A stretch of 46,647 nt of DNA from CAVQGF01 sp045807945 (lineage in GTDB: Bacteria > Acidobacteriota > Terriglobia > Terriglobales > Acidobacteriaceae): NCBI GenBank assembly GCA_045807945.1, contig JBJMGI010000113.1:1-46647 (forward strand), given 5' to 3'. A program made the position numbers and the translations under genes. Position 1 is the first letter of the stretch; each line of letters starts with the position of its first letter. This document shows positions 17,432 to 26,200 of this stretch, one piece after another. Below the pieces are notes generated by a model. The model saw only the letters and a program-made list of their open reading frames with translations, made no database searches and was not told the DNA's origin.

Positions 17432-17456
17432 GTGGAGACCCGTCTTGGGTCTCCAC
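17432..17456. other. Perfect 10-bp stem, 5-nt loop hairpin
   Basis: GTGGAGACCC and GGGTCTCCAC form an uninterrupted GC-rich stem around GTCTT. It lies in the gap between the two small four-cysteine genes. There is no T-run, so an RNA-processing, stability or attenuation role fits better than intrinsic termination. Confidence 0.65.
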
Positions 17457-17460
17457 GAGT

Positions 17461-17748
17461 TCAAGCCTCACCTCCACGGGCCGGCGCGATCACCTGCACA
17501 AAGCCCATTGGAGGCACGTTACGAGGACGCGCGCGGCGACGGAAGTCGGTACAGTACAGAACCTCTGCACGTACCGGCCTGAGTCCGTTACCGAAGCTGC
17601 AGTGGAGGTCACGCTGGGCGTTTGACTTCCACTGGATGTGCGCCCAAGTGCAATCAACGCACAGCGGCTCAGGCTTAGGAGTCTGCGCTCCATGGCGCGC
17701 CTGGTGCAGTGCGGCGATCGCCGAAACGATCGAACCCATAGGAAACAT
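17461..17748 (-). CDS. Small four-cysteine protein, downstream of rtcB
   Basis: A 95-residue protein of unknown function with LCVDCTWAHIQW, LHC and VLYCTDF, the same four-cysteine pattern as the product of 17108-17395. The start is set by a strong AGGAGG (17764-17759) 10 nt ahead of the ATG at 17748; another ATG only 2 nt after the AGGAGG is in a different frame. It lies 79 nt after the rtcB stop on the same strand. A zinc-ribbon-like fold is likely. A role linked to RNA repair is inferred only from the neighbour. Confidence 0.74.
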   Translation of the reverse strand: MFPMGSIVSAIAALHQARHGAQTPKPEPLCVDCTWAHIQWKSNAQRDLHCSFGNGLRPVRAEVLYCTDFRRRARPRNVPPMGFVQVIAPARGGEA

Positions 17749-17827
17749 TTCTGCATGACCTCCTTTCCGCGGGCCCTTGCCCGCAATGTTTAAGAGAGAC
17801 GCAGCCCGGCCGCGCCTCTCTGTTCAT

Positions 17828-19063
17828 TCAACCCTTCACACAAACAACCTGGCGCAGGGTGTGGACGATCTCCACCAGGTCCTTCTGCGCTTCCATGACG
17901 GCGTCGATGGGCTTGTAAGCTCCCGGGGTCTCGTCAATCACCTCAGCGTCTTTGCGGCATTCCACTCCCGCAGTCGCCGCCTCGTGGTCAGCAAGACTGA
18001 AGCGCTTCTTTGCTTCCGTGCGCGACATCGCACGCCCCGCTCCGTGACTGCAGCTCATGAAGCTCTCCGGGTTTCCTTTGCCGCGTACGATGAACGACTT
18101 CGCTCCCATCGATCCCGGGATGATACCCATATCACCCTCGCGAGCGCGCACGGCGCCCTTTCGGGTCACCAACACGTTTTCGCCAAAGTGGTTCTCCCAC
18201 GCAACATAGTTGTGGTGGCAGTTCACCACCTCAACCGTGGCGTCGAAGCCCGGCACCTCGCCCGAAGCCTTCAGGGCAGCGATGATGTTCGCCATCATCA
18301 ATTCCCTGTTTGCCATCGCGTACTCCTGCGCCCAATGCACCGCGAGGACATAGTCGTCGAAGTGCTTGGTCCCTTGCGGCAGGTACGCCAGGTCGCGATC
18401 GGGCAAGTTGATCATCCACTTGCGCATGTCTTCCCGCGCCAGTTCGATGAAGAACGAGCCGAAGCGATTGCCAACACCCCGCGAACCCGAGTGCAGCATG
18501 ATCCACACGTTCTGCTCGGTGTCGAGACACACTTCAATGAAGTGGTTCCCGGTCCCGAGCGTCCCCAGGTGGTTCACTTTCTGCGGGTGGGCCAGCTTGG
18601 GGTATTTCGCCAGGATCTGGTTGTAACGTGCATCGAGCTTCGCCCAAACGTCCAGGTGGTTGGCCGGGGCTTCGCTCCATGCTCCGCGATCATTGCGCCC
18701 ACCGTTATCTGTGCGACCGTGCGGCACCGCCTTTTCGATCGCCGTGCGCATCTCGTGCAGATTGTGGGGCAGCTCATTCGCGGTCAGGCTCGTTTTCACC
18801 GCCATCATGCCGCAGCCAATGTCTACCCCGACAGCCGCAGGGATGATAGCGCCCTTGGTCGGAATTACGCTTCCCACAGTCGCGCCGATTCCCCAGTGCA
18901 CGTCTGGCATGGCCGCCACCCACTTGAACACGAATGGGAGCGAAGCCACGTTGCGCAGTTGGGCGGCCGCCTGATCCTCCATCAGGACGCCGCGCGTCCA
19001 CGCCTTGATGGGGACGCCGTGCTCGGGCATGATCACGTTGTAGATCTTTTCGTTCGTATTCAT
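17828..19063 (-). CDS. rtcB: RtcB, 3'-phosphate/5'-hydroxyl RNA ligase
   Basis: RtcB joins RNA 3'-phosphate or 2',3'-cyclic phosphate ends to 5'-OH ends using GTP and Mn2+, in tRNA repair or splicing. The 411-residue protein contains PDVHWGIGATVGSVIPT, the metal-binding GVDIGCGM, LGTGNHFIEV, the HSGSRGVGN loop, NCHHNY and SCSHGAGRAMSR with the guanylylated His. AAGGAGAG precedes the ATG at 19063. No archease or RtcA gene and no RtcR regulator is nearby. No sigma-54 element was found upstream, unlike E. coli rtcBA. Confidence 0.96.
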   Translation of the reverse strand: MNTNEKIYNVIMPEHGVPIKAWTRGVLMEDQAAAQLRNVASLPFVFKWVAAMPDVHWGIGATVGSVIPTKGAIIPAAVGVDIGCGMMAVKTSLTANELPHNLHEMRTAIEKAVPHGRTDNGGRNDRGAWSEAPANHLDVWAKLDARYNQILAKYPKLAHPQKVNHLGTLGTGNHFIEVCLDTEQNVWIMLHSGSRGVGNRFGSFFIELAREDMRKWMINLPDRDLAYLPQGTKHFDDYVLAVHWAQEYAMANRELMMANIIAALKASGEVPGFDATVEVVNCHHNYVAWENHFGENVLVTRKGAVRAREGDMGIIPGSMGAKSFIVRGKGNPESFMSCSHGAGRAMSRTEAKKRFSLADHEAATAGVECRKDAEVIDETPGAYKPIDAVMEAQKDLVEIVHTLRQVVCVKG

Positions 19064-19480
19064 GGTTCTCTCCTTGCAGGTTCGTGAAGCTGAAACGGAT
19101 TTCGCGCAGCATGCGCTTCAAAGCAGCTTAAAAATAGCTGCAACTCCGGATGCGACGCAGTCGAGCGGAGATTACGCCCTAAAGGGCGCGCTTACGCTGT
19201 TTTTGCTTGTCGGTGCTTGGGTCCGCGTAGGAAGTGAGCCGAAGGCTACCGAAGGACAAACGAATACGCCCATGCGCAATCGGCGCCGATAGTCAGCGTC
19301 GATTGGCTACGCAACCAATTGTGCGTTATGTGTTTCATGGTACGGGCGTTTTTCCTACGCAGGCGACAGGGTCGCACGGTTCGTAAGCAGGTGTCAACTG
19401 AGAAAACATCGGTCGGGAGAAATTTTGCGCCGAACCGGCGTGGAATGGAACTGAACCGCTACTCAGCAGCGGATTGCGTA
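19064..19480. other. Gene-free stretch between rtcB and the chemosensory operon
   Basis: No convincing gene in 417 bp. Short inverted repeats occur: CGCCC-TAAA-GGGCG at 19175-19188, the 12-bp palindrome ATCGGCGCCGAT at 19279-19290, ATTGG/CCAAT at 19302-19319 and CCGCT/AGCGG at 19456-19472. The last lies just after the final gene of the chemosensory operon but lacks a T-run. The rtcB promoter should be here, but I could not identify it. Confidence 0.5.
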
Positions 19481-20269
19481 CTACCGCTCGCTCTCCGTCA
19501 GCGTCTTCACATGCTCTTCCAGTGCGCGCGTGTACTCGCGCTCTGCTTCGAGTTCGGACTGCAGCTTTTTGACCAGGTTCTCCAGCCGCATCAATTCGAG
19601 CTTCATCTTCTGAAGATCGAGTGAAGCTGGCGCCGTCGCGCCGGCCGGAACCGGACGTTGCGGCATCGGCGGAATCACGCGTGGCGCCGCGGCCGGAGCA
19701 GCCGCCGCGTACTGTTGCGGAGGGGGTGCCGGGGCTGCGTACTGTTGCTGGTAAGCAGGTGGCGGAGCTGAGACCGGCGGCATCGCCGGACGCGTGCGCA
19801 GGTTCGCCGCTGCCGGAGCTTGGGAGAAGATGCTGCTGAGTGCTGCTGCGGACGAAGCTGCCGCAGCCGCTGGCATCGCAACTGGCACAGCCGCTGCCGG
19901 ATTCAGCAGATGCCGCACGCGCGTGATCAGGTCTTGCGGTTGAAAAGGTTTGCGGATCAGCTCGTCAGCCTTCACCGCGAATGCTTTATCCGCGACTGCT
20001 TTGTTTACGACGCCCGACATCAGGATCACGGGCGTTTTGCTCAGAGTCGGATGATGCTTGATGTGCTGGCAAACCTCGTAGCCATCTTTGTCGGGCATGA
20101 TCACGTCAGTGATCACGACGTCAGGCGCTTGCTGTTCGATCTGCGCAAACGCAGACGCGGCGTCGTGGCACGCGATCACGTTAATGTTCTCGCGCCGGAA
20201 GGCGATCTTGATCACCTCGCGCATGGTGGCTGAGTCATCGATGAAATAAACAGTGGGTGCGGTGTCCAT
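19481..20269 (-). CDS. RomR-like response regulator (receiver, Pro/Ala/Gln linker, acidic coiled coil)
   Basis: A 262-residue protein. Residues 1-120 are an intact receiver: acidic pair D11-D12, phospho-acceptor D55 (VVITDVIMPDKDG), MSG switch residue region and Lys in IRKPFQP. Residues about 122-215 are a Pro/Ala/Gln/Tyr-rich disordered linker, and the last 45 residues are a Glu-rich coiled coil (LELMRLENLVKKLQSELEAE). This layout matches Myxococcus RomR, which links Frz chemosensory signalling to the cell-polarity machinery; I infer a localisation or output role, not homology proven by alignment. It is the last gene of the operon; its ATG overlaps the previous stop (TAATG). Confidence 0.85.
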   Translation of the reverse strand: MDTAPTVYFIDDSATMREVIKIAFRRENINVIACHDAASAFAQIEQQAPDVVITDVIMPDKDGYEVCQHIKHHPTLSKTPVILMSGVVNKAVADKAFAVKADELIRKPFQPQDLITRVRHLLNPAAAVPVAMPAAAAASSAAALSSIFSQAPAAANLRTRPAMPPVSAPPPAYQQQYAAPAPPPQQYAAAAPAAAPRVIPPMPQRPVPAGATAPASLDLQKMKLELMRLENLVKKLQSELEAEREYTRALEEHVKTLTESER

Positions 20270-21048
20270 TACTGCGGACCTCCCTGGGCGCCGTCTTGCT
20301 CGTTCTCATCCAGTTCGCGAAACGCATCGAGCATCAGCTCCGTGGACGAGCGGAGCACCGTGCGCGTGGCGGCGGTTGCTCCCGGTATGAATTTGTAAAC
20401 GCCGGTATCGGCGCCATTGCAAAGCTTTACGATCTGCACCACGGCATCTTCGCCGACCAGCTCGCCGGCTTCTGCGTGGAAGATGTCGCCGCCCTCGAAG
20501 AAGATGATGCCGTCGATGGTTCCCGCATTCACGTGCAGCGCGCCTGCCTGACGCGAGTGCGAAAGCATCTGGACTACACCGGGAAGATCGAGGTGAGAAA
20601 GATTGCCGCTAAGCGCAGTCTCAGCGCCGGCCAGCATCTGGGTCGGCTGGAAGCCTTCGTCGTGACTCTTCAGGAAATTTTTAATATGTGCCGCGATCTG
20701 GTCGGGGCCGTTGCGGCGATCAACATAATCTTCGCAGCCGGCGCGGAACGCCTCCATCAGTGCCTGGTCACCGCCATCACCGACGGCGATTATCGGGATG
20801 TGCGCGGTCTTGATATCGGCATGCAGTATCGGTGGCAGCTCGAAGGCGCCCATCTCGCGCATGTTCGTGGCGCACAAGATCGCGAGCGGCGGGTTCCACT
20901 CGATCATGGTGAGCGCATACGCCGATTGCGTCGCATGAGTCACGTCGAATCCTTCTTTCTTCAGCGCGTCGGCAAGGCGCTTCGCGAAGAAGACATTACT
21001 GTCTATCAACAGCAGCTTGGGGACGCCGGATTGTGCAGGGGTAGCCAT
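20269..21048 (-). CDS. Degenerate receiver fused to DUF4388 (PatA-type) domain
   Basis: A 259-residue protein started at the ATG at 21048, which overlaps the previous stop and follows GGGAGGAG; the open frame upstream is antisense-like filler. Residues about 10-130 form a receiver fold (KLLLIDSNVFFAKRLADAL) in which the phospho-acceptor Asp is replaced: PPLAILCATNMREMG has Cys where Asp is expected. The C-terminal half is a DUF4388 domain (LSGNLSHLDLPGVVQMLSHS, GIIFFEGGDIFHAEAG), found in PatA-type regulators and gliding-motility proteins. It probably acts as a phosphorylation-independent interaction module in the chemosensory pathway. Confidence 0.85.
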   Translation of the reverse strand: MATPAQSGVPKLLLIDSNVFFAKRLADALKKEGFDVTHATQSAYALTMIEWNPPLAILCATNMREMGAFELPPILHADIKTAHIPIIAVGDGGDQALMEAFRAGCEDYVDRRNGPDQIAAHIKNFLKSHDEGFQPTQMLAGAETALSGNLSHLDLPGVVQMLSHSRQAGALHVNAGTIDGIIFFEGGDIFHAEAGELVGEDAVVQIVKLCNGADTGVYKFIPGATAATRTVLRSSTELMLDAFRELDENEQDGAQGGPQ

Positions 21049-21488
21049 CAGCTCCTCCCCTCCGCGATCTTTTCCAGGCTCACCACTTCTACGATCTCGT
21101 TGCCGAGGGAAAGCAATCCAGCAACGTGGTGCGGCAACGGTCCGGTGCGCGGAAGCATAGGAGTGTTCGTCAGCTCGCACTCGCCCGTTACGGGCAACGC
21201 TGTCCACTCGGAGGCGCCGTTCTCGAATTTGCGTGTGGCGATCAAATAAAACTTTCTCGCCGGAGCATCCGGCCCGATCAGGACCTGGGCTACGTCGCAC
21301 ACAGGGACGATGTGCCCACGCCGCACCAAAACTCCTGTCAGCAGCGGAGTAGTGTGCGGAAAACTTTGCAGCTTGTCAGGCTTCGCCAGCTCCGTAACGG
21401 TGCTCGCGGGCAGCGCGAAACGCTTCTTCCCTAACGGGAAGAGTACGAATGCGTCTTTGCGGTTCTCGAGCGAGGCGATCGGGCTCAT
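21048..21488 (-). CDS. CheW-like protein
   Basis: A 146-residue single CheW-fold protein (FVLFPLGKKRFALPASTVTEL, TGVLVRRGHIVPVCDV, HHVAGLLSLGNEIVEVVSLEKI). CheW domains dock chemoreceptors to CheA. It is the second of two diverged CheW-like genes in tandem, sharing 4 nt with the previous gene and 1 nt with the next, so translation is tightly coupled. The canonical GVINLRG segment is altered to GVLVRRG. It may serve a subset of receptors or the CheA C-terminal CheW-like domain. Confidence 0.82.
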   Translation of the reverse strand: MSPIASLENRKDAFVLFPLGKKRFALPASTVTELAKPDKLQSFPHTTPLLTGVLVRRGHIVPVCDVAQVLIGPDAPARKFYLIATRKFENGASEWTALPVTGECELTNTPMLPRTGPLPHHVAGLLSLGNEIVEVVSLEKIAEGRS

Positions 21489-21997
21489 GCGGACACCGCC
21501 GCCTTGGCCGTGTTCTTCGAGAGTGCCGCCTGCAACTGCTTGACGTCTGAAGCGGAGAGGAATGCCTCTGCGTTCACCACCGGAATGACTGCGTCCTGGA
21601 TCAAAGCCACTCCGCGATACCAGCCGCGCTCTTCACCCAAGAATGCATGCGGCAATGGATGGATTGCCGAGATCTCCGCGATGCGGTCGATTGAATCTAC
21701 CGCCACCGCCACCGACGAATCGCGCAGCATCAGGACGCGCGACACGTGCGAAGGCAGCATCAGCAAGTGCGCGCTCGCGTCCACCACAAAGTACTGGCGC
21801 TCGCGGTCGAGCGTGTGCTTCACCTTCGCGAGCCGGGGGAGCGCCGCCGAGAGCTTGATCGGACGAAGCTCTTGCATGTCCTCGATCTTCTCTACAGCCT
21901 TCGCGCCAATGGCAAAAGTATGTGGCCCCACGGCGAACAGGATCACGTCTTCCCTGTTGCCGCGCCGCGTGCGCTGCTCTTTTTTGAAAAACCTCAC
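21485..21997 (-). CDS. CheW-like protein, diverged
   Basis: A 170-residue protein with a basic N-terminus (MRFFKKEQRTRRGNRE) followed by a CheW-like fold: VILFAVGPHTFAIGAKAVEKIED, RQYFVVDASAHLLMLP, SVAVAVDSIDRIAEI and VALIQDAVIPVVNAEAFL. Identity to CheW is weak and the usual NLRG loop is not recognisable. It overlaps cheB upstream and the next CheW-like gene downstream by 4 nt each. Probably an adaptor variant in the array; an independent regulatory role cannot be excluded. Confidence 0.72.
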   Translation of the reverse strand: MRFFKKEQRTRRGNREDVILFAVGPHTFAIGAKAVEKIEDMQELRPIKLSAALPRLAKVKHTLDRERQYFVVDASAHLLMLPSHVSRVLMLRDSSVAVAVDSIDRIAEISAIHPLPHAFLGEERGWYRGVALIQDAVIPVVNAEAFLSASDVKQLQAALSKNTAKAAVSA

Positions 21998-23205
21998 AGC
22001 GCACCTACTTTGCTCGCGCCGTAAACGTAAAGCACACGCTTCTCGACAGCACTGAATATGTTCTCGACGCCGAGCACCTGATCGACGGCGCCGGTCTTGA
22101 TGGCCTCTTGCGGCATGCCGAAGATGATCGAGGTCGCCTCATCTTGCGCGACGACGTAGCCGCCCGCAGTCTTCACCTTCTGCACGCCGATCGTTCCGTC
22201 GTTACCCATGCCGGTCAGGACAACGCCGATGCACATCGGCCCGGCGAACGAAGCGGCGGTTTCCAAAGTCACGTCAGCGCACGGACGGTATCCCGAGATG
22301 CGCGGGCCATCATCGAGCAGAATGCGACCGCTCGAAGAGACGCGCATGTGGTGCGACCCCGGACAGAGATACATCTGGTTCGGGCTAACGATCTCGCCCG
22401 CTTCTGCTTCCTTTACTTTCAGCGGACAAACTTCAGCGAGCTGCTGGCTGAATTGCGAGGTGAATGTCCCGGGCATGTGCTGGACTACGAGGACTGCTCC
22501 CGGGAAATTTCGCGGGAAGTTCGGCAGGAATTTCATCAGCGTTGCCGGCCCCCCGGTTGACGCAGCCACGACGACCACTGGAAAGCGCGCATTGCCTTTC
22601 ACGGCTGCAGGCGCAGGCACGACCATGTCCGCCGCTTTCACAGTCGGCCGATAGTTCAACACGTTGCTCGTCGCGAGCTTGGCCGCTTCCGCAGCTGCCG
22701 CAGCGGCTGCCGCCGCGTTCTGCGGCTCAGTGCGCGGCGCTGATGTCGCGATCTCTGTCTGCAGCTTCGAACGAACCGCCGTGCGCACGACGCGGACTTT
22801 CGAAGCCATGCGGAGCTTGCGGGTCAACTCCTCGCGGACGGCGTTCATATCCAGGTCGATGCCGCTGGAAGGTTTCGCGACAAAATCTATCGCGCCCAGT
22901 TCCAACGCCTTCAAAGTAATGTCGGCACCGTCACGCGATTCCGAACTGACGATCACGATCGGCCGCGGGTTGGACGACATGATCATCTCGGTCGCCTGCA
23001 GGCCGTCCATGTGCGGCATGTTGATGTCCATGGTGATCACATCCGGGCGGAGCTGTTCCGCAAGCGACACCGCCTCGCGGCCATCGCGCGCTTCCCCCAC
23101 CACCTCGATGTTCGGGTCCGCAGTCAGGATGCTCTGCAGCACCTTGCGCATGAACGCCGAATCATCGGTGATCAATACCCGGATTCTTTTTCCTGGCTCA
23201 GCCAT
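21994..23205 (-). CDS. cheB: CheB, chemoreceptor methylesterase (operon A)
   Basis: Demethylates and deamidates chemoreceptors when phosphorylated. The 403-residue protein has a receiver (D14-D15, phospho-acceptor D60 in VITMDINMPHMDG, Lys in VAKPSSG), an Ala-rich linker (about 165-190) and a methylesterase domain with triad motifs AASTGGPATL, VVQHMPGTFTSQF and VVLTGMGNDG. It starts 3 nt after cheA ends and overlaps the next CheW-like gene by 4 nt. A second CheB lies in operon C. The C-terminus ends with an extra helix-rich tail after VDQVLGVENI. Confidence 0.95.
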   Translation of the reverse strand: MAEPGKRIRVLITDDSAFMRKVLQSILTADPNIEVVGEARDGREAVSLAEQLRPDVITMDINMPHMDGLQATEMIMSSNPRPIVIVSSESRDGADITLKALELGAIDFVAKPSSGIDLDMNAVREELTRKLRMASKVRVVRTAVRSKLQTEIATSAPRTEPQNAAAAAAAAAEAAKLATSNVLNYRPTVKAADMVVPAPAAVKGNARFPVVVVAASTGGPATLMKFLPNFPRNFPGAVLVVQHMPGTFTSQFSQQLAEVCPLKVKEAEAGEIVSPNQMYLCPGSHHMRVSSSGRILLDDGPRISGYRPCADVTLETAASFAGPMCIGVVLTGMGNDGTIGVQKVKTAGGYVVAQDEATSIIFGMPQEAIKTGAVDQVLGVENIFSAVEKRVLYVYGASKVGAL

Positions 23206-23208
23206 GTC

Positions 23209-26200
23209 CTATTGCACCGACCCCACCGCCGCCGCCTGCGATGCTCCGCCGATCAGCGCAGCCACTTCCGCTACAAACGCATCTTCCTGCACCGGCTTGA
23301 CCATGAATGCGGCTGCACCGTCCTTAAGCGCACGCTCGCGGTGCTTGGCCCCGGCGCGCGACGTTACCACCATGATCGGGATGTGCCGCGTCGCTGCATT
23401 CTGCCGCATGTGCGAGATCAATTCGTATCCGTTGGTACGCGGCATCTCGAGGTCGGTGATCACAAGGTCGCACTTCATCTGAGTGACGATCTCGAGCGCT
23501 TCCAAGCCATCCGCGGCGAGCTTCACGCGATAGCCGACTTTTTCCAGCATGCGTCCTACGAACTTGCGAACGCTGATGGAGTCGTCCGCCAGCACGACAA
23601 CTTTCTCTTCCGGAACTTCGTCGATCGCCGCGGCCGGGATCGCGCCGTGCGCAACCGCCGCCGCTCCAGGAGTGAAGATGCGTGCTGCAGCCGAGCTGGT
23701 CATCAACGGGCGCCGCTCGATGGCTTCGCCGGCGACCAACCGGTTCACGTCGATCAGCAGGATCAGGCTGCCGTCGGGAGCGATTGTCGCGCCCGGAAAC
23801 ATCTTCACGTTGCGAAGATATTCGCCCATGTTCTTGATCACAATTTCGTCTTTGCGGATCACGTCTTCGACAATCACGCCGACCTGCCGTCCACCGACGT
23901 TCACGATCACCATGCGCATAAATCCGTTAATCGGCTCAACGCGCGGCAATCCCAGGGAGGTGTCCAACCGCACGACTTCGGTGACGACGTCGCGAACTTT
24001 CGTCAGCAGCTTGCCGCCGACTTCTTCGATCTCCTCCGGCCGGAGCCGCCGTATCTCTTCCACGAAGGCCAACGGCATCGCGAACATCGATTCGCCGCAA
24101 CGCACAAATAGCGCCTGCGAGATGATCAGCGTCAACGGGACCTTCAGCGTGAAGCGTGTCCCGCGGCCCTTTTCCGTCTCGATGTCGATTTCGCCGTTCA
24201 GCTGCTCGATGTTGGCTCGCACAACGTCTAACCCAACGCCGCGGCCAGCAAGTTCGGTCTTGCGCTTCGCCGTAGAGAAGCCCGGATGGAACAAGAATTC
24301 CAGCAGCTCGCGTTCGCTGACTTCCGAGTCAGTCGCAAGCAGGCCATTCTCGATCGCTGTGGCGCGTACTCGCTCGTAATCAATTCCCTTGCCGTCGTCC
24401 TCTACCTCTATATATATGTGGTTGCCACGGTGATACGCACGTACGGCAACATTCCCCTGCTCCGGCTTCCCAGCGTGGTACCGGTCTTCCGGCTTTTCAA
24501 GTCCATGCGCCACCGAGTTGCGCACCAGGTGGACCAGGGGATCGGATATCTGCTGAATGATGTTGTTGTCTAGTTCCGTTTCCGCTCCGTCGAGTGCAAG
24601 TTCCACGTGCTTTCCACTGGCCTTCGCGGCGTCACGCACGGTGCGGGAGATGCGCGTATACAGATTCCCGATGGGCACCATCCGCGCTTGCGTGATCTCA
24701 TCCTGCAACCGATGCGCGAGTTTGGTGAACTCGTCGATATCGGAGTCCACGCGGCGCACGAAGCCGTCGAGCTGCGTGAGCACCTCCGTGATGTCGGCGG
24801 ATATTTCCGTCAATGACCGCGACAGAATGTTGAAGTCGTCGTAGCGGTCCATCTCGAGCTCGCTGAAATCCGCGAGCGACTGGTCGTAAGAATGTGAATA
24901 GCTCGAATATCCGCCGCGGAACGGATACGAATCCTGCGAGATGCCATGCGAGAACTGGTCATACTGCATCTGCATCGGCTGCTGCGCCGGCACCGCACCG
25001 ATCTTGCTGAACTCGTGCTTCTCCTGGAATTCGGTAACCTTGTCGGACATGCGCGCTTTAGAGAAGTTCAGGACGTCGGCAAGTTTCTCTAGCTCCGCGA
25101 GGCGACCGAGCATGCGCGTACGGTTGATGACCAGCTCGCCGACCGCATTCATCATCTGGTCCAAACGCTCGAGCGCGATGCGAATGGACTTCGATTGCGG
25201 TAGCGCGCTGGGCACGCCCTTTGCAACCAACTCTTCTGCTAAATCTTTTTCAGGCGCAACGTGTGCGGGCACTTCGGTAGACGGCACAATTGCCGTTTCC
25301 ATCACGGGAACTTCGGCGCCCTGCTGCTCGGTCGGGCCACCAACCTGATCTTCTGTCTCTTCCGGTGCCAGTGTTGCAATCCGTGCCAGCAGCGACTTGA
25401 CACTAGCCTGCATGGTCGCGTCATCAGGCCACTGCCGATAAAGAAATTTCTTCAGCGTGTCGACGGATTCCAGGCAGATATCAATGATCTGCGCACTGGG
25501 GCGGAGCAGCCCGTCCCGCAAGCGTCCGACTAAGTCTTCCGCCCGGTGAGCGACGCGCGCGATACGTTGCAATCCGACCTGTGCCGCCGAGCCTTTTACG
25601 GTGTGCATGGCGCGGAATAAGCGATGGATCTGCTCCGGCCCGGGATTCGCCTCGAGCGACAATAAGCATTCGGTCACGACTGCGAGATGCTCTTCCGCTT
25701 CCGGAACGAAAAATTCCAGGATCTCCGCCGGAATCTCGCCGTCTTCGGGCAGATCGGGGATCTCCGCGGCGGTGACGTGATGCACCGCCGGGCGCTGCGG
25801 AACACGCGCGACAACTGGCGCCGGCTGCGCAACCTGCGAGCCCGAACCTTCCACCTGTGAGCGTGGCACCCAGTGTCCGTCGGGAGTCAGAACCTGTTCT
25901 TCGACTTGGGTTTCGGCTGCGGGCGCCGGCTCCGGCGCCGAGTACTCGACCTGCTGCTGCTCTTCGACAGCAGCTTGCTGAAACGCGAACGGATATTTTT
26001 CTTTGAACGCGTTGATCTCTTCCACTGCTTCGATCGCGTTCGCGCTGATCATGAGCAGGTCGGATTCGAGAACTGCGATGCCTTCAGAGATGAACTCCAC
26101 CAACGGCCCGGCCGCTTCCGTGGTAATGGTCGCGTTCATCGCGTACTGGAAGATGTGCGCGAGCTTGCCGGCGATCTCAGAGAACAACGGATATCCGTAC

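Noticed and set aside
17777..19087. Long open frame (436 codons) on the plus strand
   Set aside because: It is the mirror of rtcB, whose protein carries all catalytic motifs; the plus-strand product is His/Arg/Val-rich without recognisable domains.
19064..19480. Small open frames between rtcB and operon A
   Set aside because: None has a convincing ribosome-binding site or a protein-like sequence, and they run through several inverted repeats.
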